Assembly (NCBI GenBank): GCA_002483135.1
Contig: DLHI01000024.1
Location: forward strand, 146,883 to 210,882
Source of the DNA: Hyphomonadaceae bacterium UBA7672
GTDB lineage: Bacteria; Pseudomonadota; Alphaproteobacteria; Caulobacterales; Hyphomonadaceae
Direction: 5' to 3'
Length of the DNA: 64,000 bases
A program made the position numbers and the translations under genes. Below the pieces are notes generated by a model, which made no database searches, was not told where the DNA came from, and saw only the letters and a list, made by a program, of their open reading frames with translations. Position 1 is the first letter of the stretch; every line of letters starts with the position of its first letter. Below, one piece after another: positions 57,949-64,000 of the stretch.

Positions 57949-58190
57949 GCGGCATCCCCTTTAGCGGGTACGATTTCCCAGCGCTTCAGCTTGGAGCGCG
58001 GCGGGCACTCCTGGATGTCGACGATCTGGCCAACCTCAGCCGAGTTCGTCTCGTCGTGCGCGTGATAGCGCTTGGATTTCCGCACCGTCTTCTTGAAGAG
58101 CGGGTGCAGGAACGTCCGTTCCACTTTCACTACGGCAGTCTTCGTCATCTTGTTGGAGACGACCGTGCCCGTCATAATTCGCTTTGGCAT
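57945..58190 (-). CDS. rpsQ: 30S ribosomal protein S17
   Basis: An 81-residue protein from ATG 58190. PKRIMTGTVVSNKMTKTAVVKVERTFLHPLFKKTVRKSKRYHAHDE is the OB-fold core, with DIQECPPRSKLKRWEIV after it. It binds 16S rRNA early in assembly. Confidence 0.97.
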   Translation of the reverse strand: MPKRIMTGTVVSNKMTKTAVVKVERTFLHPLFKKTVRKSKRYHAHDETNSAEVGQIVDIQECPPRSKLKRWEIVPAKGDAA

Positions 58191-58200
58191 CGTACTCTCC

Positions 58201-58422
58201 TTACGCCGACTGCTTCGACTTCTCGGACAGGATCGCCTCGATGCGGGCGATCGTGCGGCGAATGTCGCCGACCCGAGATGTCTTCTCCAGCTGGCCGGTG
58301 GCCTTCTGGAAACGCAGGTTGAATTGTTCCTTGCGCAGCTCGGACAGCTCCTCGCGAAGCTGGTCCGGCGTGGACTTGCGCCAGGTCTCAAGGCTCTTCC
58401 GGGTTTCGTAGATCTTGGTCAT
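58201..58422 (-). CDS. rpmC: 50S ribosomal protein L29
   Basis: A 73-residue protein. TKIYETRKSLETWRKSTPDQLREELSELRKEQFNLRFQKATGQLEKTSRVGDIRRTIARIEAILSEK is standard L29 (two helices). It lies at the tunnel exit near L23 and helps bind trigger factor and SRP. Confidence 0.97.
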   Translation of the reverse strand: MTKIYETRKSLETWRKSTPDQLREELSELRKEQFNLRFQKATGQLEKTSRVGDIRRTIARIEAILSEKSKQSA

Positions 58423-58425
58423 GCC

Positions 58426-58839
58426 CTACTCCCCGATCCGTGTGACGATCTTGGTCTTGACCGACAGCTTGGCCGCGCCGAGCGTCAACGCCTGGCGCGC
58501 GATCGGGTCCGGAACGCCGTCGATCTCGAACAGGATGCGACCTGGCTTGACGCGGACCACCCAGTATTCCGGCGCGCCCTTGCCTGAGCCCATCCGGACT
58601 TCGATCGGTTTTTTCGACACCGGCACATCCGGGAACACGCGGCACCAGACCTTGCCGAGACGCTTCATCTCGCGCGTGAGCGCGCGGCGTGCCGCCTCGA
58701 TCTCACGCGCCGTGACGCGGTTCGGCTCCAGGGCCTTGAGGCCGTGGCTGCCATTGTTCAGCGTGAAGCCGGACTTGGCGACCCCGTGAATGCGGCCCTT
58801 GAAGGCCTTCCGGTATTTTGTGCGTTTTGGCTGAAGCAT
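58426..58839 (-). CDS. rplP: 50S ribosomal protein L16
   Basis: A 137-residue protein. MLQPKRTKYRKAFKGRIHGVAKSG, then RRALTREMKRLGKVWCRVFPDVPVSKKPIEVRMGSGKGAPEYWVVRVKPGRILFEIDGV are standard. L16 lies near the A-site tRNA and helps form the peptidyl transferase centre. Confidence 0.98.
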   Translation of the reverse strand: MLQPKRTKYRKAFKGRIHGVAKSGFTLNNGSHGLKALEPNRVTAREIEAARRALTREMKRLGKVWCRVFPDVPVSKKPIEVRMGSGKGAPEYWVVRVKPGRILFEIDGVPDPIARQALTLGAAKLSVKTKIVTRIGE

Positions 58840-58852
58840 TGTTCTATCTCAC

Positions 58853-59569
58853 TCAACCGCGCTGGTCTTGACGCTCGCGGTCGCGACGCGGGCGCGAGTC
58901 GCCCTGTGCTTCCTGCTTGCGGTCCACCGCCATCGGATCGTGCTCCATGATCTCGCCTTTGAAGATCCAGCACTTGATGCCGATGATGCCATAGGTCGTC
59001 TTCGCTTCGGCCGTGCCGTAGTCGATATCGGCGCGCAGCGTGTGCAGCGGAACGCGGCCTTCGCGATACCATTCGGTGCGGGCGATCTCGGCGCCGCCAA
59101 GACGGCCGGCGACCGTGAGACGAATGCCCTGGGCGCCCATGCGCATCGAGGTCTGCATCGCGCGCTTCATGGCGCGGCGGAACGAGACACGACGCTCAAG
59201 CTGCCGGGCGACGTCTTCAGCAACGAGGTTCGAGTCGGTCTCCGGCTTGCGGATCTCGACGAGGTTCAGGAACACTTCGTCCTTGCACAGCTTGCCGATC
59301 GCCTTGCGCAGCGTCTCGATGTCCGCGCCCTTCTTGCCGATCACCATGCCCGGGCGGGCGGTGTGAACGGTAATGCGGCACTTCTTGTGCGGACGCTCGA
59401 TGATGACCTTGCTGACGCCGGCCTGCTTGAGCTTTTCCTTGATGTACTTCCGGATCTTGATGTCTTCGTGCAGGAGACGGCCGAAATCGGCGGTCTCAGC
59501 ATACCAGCGGCTGTCAGCCGTACGGTTGACACCAAGGCGAAGCCCGGTCGGGTTGATCTTCTGACCCAT
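58853..59569 (-). CDS. rpsC: 30S ribosomal protein S3
   Basis: A 238-residue protein. MGQKINPTGLRLGVNRTADSRWYAE, the KH domain with KVIIERPHKKCRITVHTARPGMVIGKKGADIETLRKAI, and RAMKRAMQTSMRMGAQGIRLTVAGRLGGAEIARTEWYREGRVPLHTLRADIDYG are standard. The basic tail (RPRRDRERQDQRG) is typical of this group. Its ATG overlaps the rplV stop. S3 is at the mRNA entry. Confidence 0.98.
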   Translation of the reverse strand: MGQKINPTGLRLGVNRTADSRWYAETADFGRLLHEDIKIRKYIKEKLKQAGVSKVIIERPHKKCRITVHTARPGMVIGKKGADIETLRKAIGKLCKDEVFLNLVEIRKPETDSNLVAEDVARQLERRVSFRRAMKRAMQTSMRMGAQGIRLTVAGRLGGAEIARTEWYREGRVPLHTLRADIDYGTAEAKTTYGIIGIKCWIFKGEIMEHDPMAVDRKQEAQGDSRPRRDRERQDQRG

Positions 59570-59967
59570 TATGCGGCCTCGGAGGTAAGGGCTGCAACGG
59601 ACGTGTCGCGCAGCACGATGGTGAGTTGCGAGAACGGCTTGTTGACGCGAACGCCGCGGCCGCGTGCGCGGGCGTGCATGCGTTTCATCACCAGGTTCTT
59701 GCCGACGTGAGCTTCCGCGACGACCAAGCTGTCAATGTCGAGGCCATGGTTGTTGTCAGCGTTGGCGACGGCCGACTTCAGAACCTTCAGCACGTCGATA
59801 GCGGCGCGCTTGCGCGAGAATTCCAGCTCGGCAATCGCCTTGTCGACCTTGCGGCCGCGGATCGATTGCGCCAGCAGGTTCAGCTTCTGCGGGCTGATGC
59901 GGTACATGCGAAGGACAGCGCGAGATTCATTCGACGCCTGCTTCGGAGGGGCCTTGGGCTTACCCAT
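59569..59967 (-). CDS. rplV: 50S ribosomal protein L22
   Basis: A 132-residue protein. RAVLRMYRISPQKLNLLAQSIRGRKVDKAIAELEFSRKRAAIDVLKVLKSAVANADNNHGLD and RMHARARGRGVRVNKPFSQLTIVL are standard L22. The beta-hairpin lines the exit tunnel. It is 2 nt after rpsS. Confidence 0.98.
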   Translation of the reverse strand: MGKPKAPPKQASNESRAVLRMYRISPQKLNLLAQSIRGRKVDKAIAELEFSRKRAAIDVLKVLKSAVANADNNHGLDIDSLVVAEAHVGKNLVMKRMHARARGRGVRVNKPFSQLTIVLRDTSVAALTSEAA

Positions 59968-59969
59968 GA

Positions 59970-60260
59970 TTATTTAGCTCCCGGCTTGCGAGCGACTTTC
60001 TTGTCGCCGCCGTGGCCCGGGAAGTTCCGGGTCGGGGCGAACTCGCCGAACTTGTGACCGACCATCTCTTCCGAGACGTTTACCGGCACGAACTGCTTGC
60101 CGTTGTGGACCTGGAAGGTCAGGCCAATGAAATCGGGCAGGATCGTCGAGCGACGCGACCAGGTCTTGATCGGCGTCGGGCGCGCGGAGCCGCGCGAGGC
60201 TTCTGCTTTCTTCAGCAGGTAGCCATCGACGAAAGGACCTTTCCAGACGGAACGGGACAT
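59970..60260 (-). CDS. rpsS: 30S ribosomal protein S19
   Basis: A 96-residue protein from ATG 60260. SRSVWKGPFVDGYLLKKAEASRGSARPTPIKTWSRRSTILPDFIGLTFQVHNGKQFVPVNVSEEMVGHKFGEFAPTR is standard S19. It lies in the 30S head and binds S13. Confidence 0.98.
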   Translation of the reverse strand: MSRSVWKGPFVDGYLLKKAEASRGSARPTPIKTWSRRSTILPDFIGLTFQVHNGKQFVPVNVSEEMVGHKFGEFAPTRNFPGHGGDKKVARKPGAK

Positions 60261-60274
60261 CTTGCTTCTCTCCG

Positions 60275-61102
<828 letters not shown>

Positions 61103-61105
61103 GAC

Positions 61106-61405
61106 TTAGAGCCCCGTCGTCACGTCGATGGATTGGCCTTCCTTGAGCGTCACGATCGCCTTCTTGACGTCGGAACGCTTGCCGGGAACACCGCGGAAGA
61201 ACTTGGATTTGCCCTTGACGACAATCGTGTTCACGCCGGTGACGTTGACGTTGAACAGAGCTTCCACCGCTTCCTTGATCTGCGGCTTCGTCGCTTCGAG
61301 CGGCACGCGGAAAACGACCTTGTTGAACTCGGACAGCAGGGTCGACTTTTCGGTGATGATCGGCGCCGTCAGGCGCGTGTAGTGAAGGGCTTTGGGAGCG
61401 GCCAT
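61106..61405 (-). CDS. rplW: 50S ribosomal protein L23
   Basis: A 99-residue protein. LTAPIITEKSTLLSEFNKVVFRVPLEATKPQIKEAVEALFNVNVTGVNTIVVKGKSKFFRGVPGKRSDVKKAIVTLKEGQ is standard L23, which sits at the exit tunnel and docks trigger factor and SRP. Confidence 0.98.
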   Translation of the reverse strand: MAAPKALHYTRLTAPIITEKSTLLSEFNKVVFRVPLEATKPQIKEAVEALFNVNVTGVNTIVVKGKSKFFRGVPGKRSDVKKAIVTLKEGQSIDVTTGL

Positions 61406-61409
61406 CTGA

Positions 61410-62042
61410 TTACGCCTTCTCGGCTTCGGCGAAGCGCGCGTTCACGCCTTCGACCGCTTCACGCGACAGCACCAGCGTCTTGCGGCGCAGAACGTCGTAA
61501 ACGTTGAGGCCGGCGAGCGGGAGCACGTCGATGTTGGGGATGTTGCTGGCGGCCTTGGCGAACTTTTCGTCCAGGTCCTTGCCGCCAATGAAGAGGGCGT
61601 TCTTGATGCCGAGCTTCTTGAGCTGGGCCACCAGGTCCTTGGTCTTCTCGCCCGAGAAGGCATCGAGCACGATGAGGGCTTCGTCCTTCACTTTGGCCGA
61701 GAGCGCGTGCTTCATGGCCATCGCGCGGACCTTCTTCGGAAGGGCATGCGCGTGGCTGTGCGGGTGCGGGCCGTGGGCCACACCGCCGCCGACGAAGATC
61801 GGAGCGTTGCGCGAGCCGTGACGAGCGCCGCCCGTGCCCTTCTGCTTGTAGAGCTTCTTGGTCGTGACCGAGACGTCGTCGCGGTTCTGGGTCGAGTGCG
61901 TACCGGCCTGGCGCTTCGAGAGCTGGTAGCGAACCATGCGCTGCAGGATGTCCGAGCGGATGTCAGCGATGCCGAACACGGCGTCGGAGAGTTCCACTTC
62001 ACCCGCCTTGGCGGAGTCGAGTTTGACGACTGGGAGTTTCAT
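61410..62042 (-). CDS. rplD: 50S ribosomal protein L4
   Basis: A 210-residue protein. RYQLSKRQAGTHSTQNRDDVSVTTKKLYKQKGTGGARHGSRNAPIFVGGGVAHGPHPHSHAHALPKKVRAMAMKHALS is the tunnel loop. NVYDVLRRKTLVLSREAVEGVNARF ends it. In gammaproteobacteria L4 also represses the S10 operon; whether it does so here is not visible. Confidence 0.98.
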   Translation of the reverse strand: MKLPVVKLDSAKAGEVELSDAVFGIADIRSDILQRMVRYQLSKRQAGTHSTQNRDDVSVTTKKLYKQKGTGGARHGSRNAPIFVGGGVAHGPHPHSHAHALPKKVRAMAMKHALSAKVKDEALIVLDAFSGEKTKDLVAQLKKLGIKNALFIGGKDLDEKFAKAASNIPNIDVLPLAGLNVYDVLRRKTLVLSREAVEGVNARFAEAEKA

Positions 62043-62047
62043 AGGTC

Positions 62048-62784
62048 TCAGCCTTCCTTCTTCACGAGGCCGGCCGGCTTAGGCGCATCTTTATGCGCGT
62101 CTTGCTTCACGGCGTCGCGGATCTCGACCCAGCTGTTCTGGGCGCCGGGGACGGCGCCTTTCACGAGGATCAGGCCGCGGGCGGCGTCGGTACGGACGAT
62201 TTCGAGGTTCTGCGTGGTGACGCGCTCGGTGCCGAGATGACCAGCCATCTTCTTGCCCTTGAACACGCGACCCGGATCCTGGCGCTGACCGGTCGAACCG
62301 TGCGAGCGGTGCGAGACCGACACGCCGTGCGAGGCTTCAAGACCACCGAAGTTCCAGCGTTTCATGGCGCCGGCGAAGCCTTTGCCCTTGGTGATGCCGA
62401 CGATGTCGACCTTCTGGCCGGAAATGAAATGGTCGGCGCTGATCTCTGCGCCGACCTCAAGCAGCATGTCTGCGGGAACGCGGAATTCGCGAACGATGGC
62501 TTTCGGCTCGACCGAGGCCTTGGCGAACGAGCCGCGAAGCGATTTCGCGACGTTCTTGGCCTTGCGCGTGCCTGCGCCGAGCACAACGGCGGTGTAGCCG
62601 TCATTGGCTTTGCGCGTGCCGACCTTCTCACCCTTCTTGGTGACGTCGACTTCGCGGACTTCGTCTTTCTTGACGCCGACAACCTGACAGCCTTCGAGGG
62701 CGAGCACGGTCACCGGCACGTGGGCGCCGTCAGCGGCGAACACGCGGGTCATTCCGATCTTCTTGGCGAGGACTCCGGTGCGCA

Positions 62785-62785
<1 letters not shown>
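62048..62785 (-). CDS. rplC: 50S ribosomal protein L3
   Basis: A 245-residue protein from ATG 62785, overlapping the rpsJ stop (TAATG). MRTGVLAKKIGMTRVFAADGAHVPVTVLALEGCQVVGVK, then VDIVGITKGKGFAGAMKRWNFGGLEASHGVSVSHRSHGSTGQRQDPGRVFKGKKMAGHLG are standard, with the Gln-containing loop that is methylated in some bacteria. A charged tail (KQDAHKDAPKPAGLVKKEG) extends it. Confidence 0.98.
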
Positions 62786-63102
<317 letters not shown>

Positions 63103-63251
63103 CGGGACCACCGAAACAGCGTGAAAGCAGCCTGACCGGGAAGAATCCCCCGGAGGACCGCCGCACTCGTTGAGTTTTTCCTTTTGTTTCCGTGGCTTAC
63201 GTTTATCCGAGAATCCTCGGATACGGCTAAGCCGGTCGGAAACGAGCCGGG

Positions 63252-63280
63252 GTATTAGTCCCCCGCCCCCACCTCGTCAA
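63252..63280 (-). promoter_or_regulatory. Promoter of the rpsJ superoperon
   Basis: On the minus strand TTGACG (63280-63275), a 17-nt spacer, and TAATAC (63257-63252) lie about 150 nt before rpsJ. The leader contains a perfect hairpin TATCCGAG/CTCGGATA (63204-63223). The -35 box equals those of the rpsM and tRNA-Val promoters. Confidence 0.7.
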
Positions 63281-63362
63281 GCGCTCGTTTGAGGCGAGCT
63301 GCCGCAGGGGTGAAGATTCTGCGGAAACCACAGTTTCCGGAGGATTTTCGCGGATCGCGCAC

Positions 63363-63672
63363 TCAGTACGGCCCCATCTCATGGCCGTCCAGATCCTCAG
63401 TGCGAACAATGATCGCTGCGCGATTCTTACTGAGGGCCTCTTACTGAGGGCCGCCGCCTCCGGATCGCCGCCGTAGGATTCAGCTGCCGCCCGGTTTGGA
63501 AAGCTGATCAGGTGCACCTCGAAGGGACCATTGGCTTCCGGCCCTGCTACCCGGGTCGCCCGATCAATCCGCCCACCATGCCGGGCCATGATCCCCCGCT
63601 CGAACGCCTCGAAGGCGCCCTCCTGCCCGGGATGATCCAGAGGCTAACGAGGCGGATGAAGCGGTCATTCAC
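63363..63672 (-). pseudogene. DUF1330-like protein, two frame-breaking lesions
   Basis: Reading from GTG 63672, VNDRFIRLVSLWIIPG is followed, after a one-base deletion near 63623, by QEGAFEAFERGIMARHGGRI and FEVHLISFPNRAAAESYGGDPEAAAL in another frame. A 14-bp tandem duplication (63425-63438 and 63439-63452, TCTTACTGAGGGCC on plus) then breaks the frame again. Without it the protein would end SKNRAAIIVRTEDLDGHEMGPY and stop at 63363. The pattern (FE.FE....HGG...PEVH...FP..AA...Y..DPE) fits DUF1330. It sits between tuf and the rpsJ promoter. Unless both lesions are sequencing errors, the gene is dead. Confidence 0.8.
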
Positions 63673-63754
63673 GATTGCACCCTGAAGACAGACATACCCG
63701 TCGCATCGCAACCTCTTCATCTGGCCGCCAAGGTTACTCCGGGCCTGGAATGAC

Positions 63755-63782
63755 GAAAGGGCACCAGGTTTCCCTGACGCCC
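63755..63782 (-). terminator. Rho-independent terminator of tuf
   Basis: On the minus strand GGGCGTCAGG, loop GAAA, CCTGGTGCCC (63759-63782) is a 10-bp stem with two G-U pairs, followed by TTTCGTC. It lies 29 nt past the tuf stop and separates tuf from the ribosomal operon. Confidence 0.85.
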
Positions 63783-63811
63783 TCTCCAGTGTTCAGTAAA
63801 TCGGTCGAGGA

Positions 63812-64000
63812 CTACTCGATGATCTTGGCCACGACGCCCGAACCAACGGTGCGACCGCCTTCGCGGATGGCGAAGCGCTGTTTTTCTTCCAGCGCGATCG
63901 GCGCGATCAGCGAGACGACGAGCTTCACGTTGTCGCCAGGCATGACCATCTCGGTGCCGGCCGGGAGTTCCACGATGCCCGTCACGTCGGTCGTGCGGAA
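63812..64000 (-). CDS. tuf: Elongation factor Tu, C-terminal end only
   Basis: The last 62 residues and stop of EF-Tu are in the window; the rest lies past 64000. FRTTDVTGIVELPAGTEMVMPGDNVKLVVSLIAPIALEEKQRFAIREGGRTVGSGVVAKIIE is the standard domain III end. tuf upstream of rpsJ is the usual str-S10 junction; here a terminator, a pseudogene and a promoter come between them. Confidence 0.98.
   Translation of the reverse strand, partial: FRTTDVTGIVELPAGTEMVMPGDNVKLVVSLIAPIALEEKQRFAIREGGRTVGSGVVAKIIE

Noticed and set aside
63227..63589. A 120-residue minus-strand frame as an intact gene
   Set aside because: It joins the middle of the DUF1330-like protein to a wrong-frame tail created by the 14-bp duplication; better treated as a pseudogene.

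Overview
The window looks like a stretch of chromosome from a GC-rich alphaproteobacterium. The support is the gene-transfer-agent-type head genes, TonB-dependent receptors, an ATP12-type F1 assembly factor, Mg-type HemB, and a contiguous S10-spc-alpha ribosomal superoperon whose alpha part ends in rpoA-rplQ. A Caulobacterales-like lineage (Hyphomonadaceae or Caulobacteraceae) is my best guess, but no single sequence proves it. About 100 features are described; nearly all the DNA is coding.

Region 1 (1-10 kb, mostly minus strand) is accessory. It holds a partial TonB-dependent receptor with a long inverted repeat across its ribosome binding site, and two tandem NTF2-like proteins. It also holds a broken-up set of HK97/GTA-type head genes: portal, a holin-like protein, a small membrane coiled-coil protein, prohead protease and major capsid. 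Two paralogous secreted proteins with their own terminator sit between protease and capsid. A plus-strand stand-alone DUF262-type gene plus a tiny membrane ORF sits between the coiled-coil protein and the holin-like gene. No terminase, head-tail adaptor or tail gene is visible.

Region 2 (10-32 kb) is mixed metabolism and small proteins. It has two VOC-fold proteins, a lipoprotein hydrolase, glmU, gph, a tRNA-Val(CAC) next to a nested inverted repeat and a GIY-YIG gene, and a spinster-type MFS transporter. Fatty/branched acyl-CoA genes (two crotonase-fold proteins, MaoC, an isobutyryl-CoA-type dehydrogenase) suggest valine or acyl-CoA catabolism. An ADP-ribosylglycohydrolase of foreign-looking composition follows. 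The selU/selD pair is divergent, and hemB comes after it. A GNAT + RimK-type ATP-grasp pair overlaps translationally.

Region 3 (32-49 kb) holds a secreted M28 peptidase, xseA, a second TonB-type receptor, purD, a secreted zincin and a phosphotransferase. A tightly packed minus-strand operon then runs degP-rarA-rluA-crcB-rluC-(TPR/2OG oxygenase)-atp12, with several start/stop overlaps.

Region 4 (49-64 kb) is the ribosomal superoperon from rpsJ to rplQ with secY, adk and rpoA. I can see promoters with a TTGACG -35 box for rpsJ, for rpsM and for the tRNA-Val gene. Upstream of rpsJ lie a small DUF1330-like pseudogene with two frame-breaking lesions, a tuf terminator, and the C-terminal end of tuf, which runs off the window.
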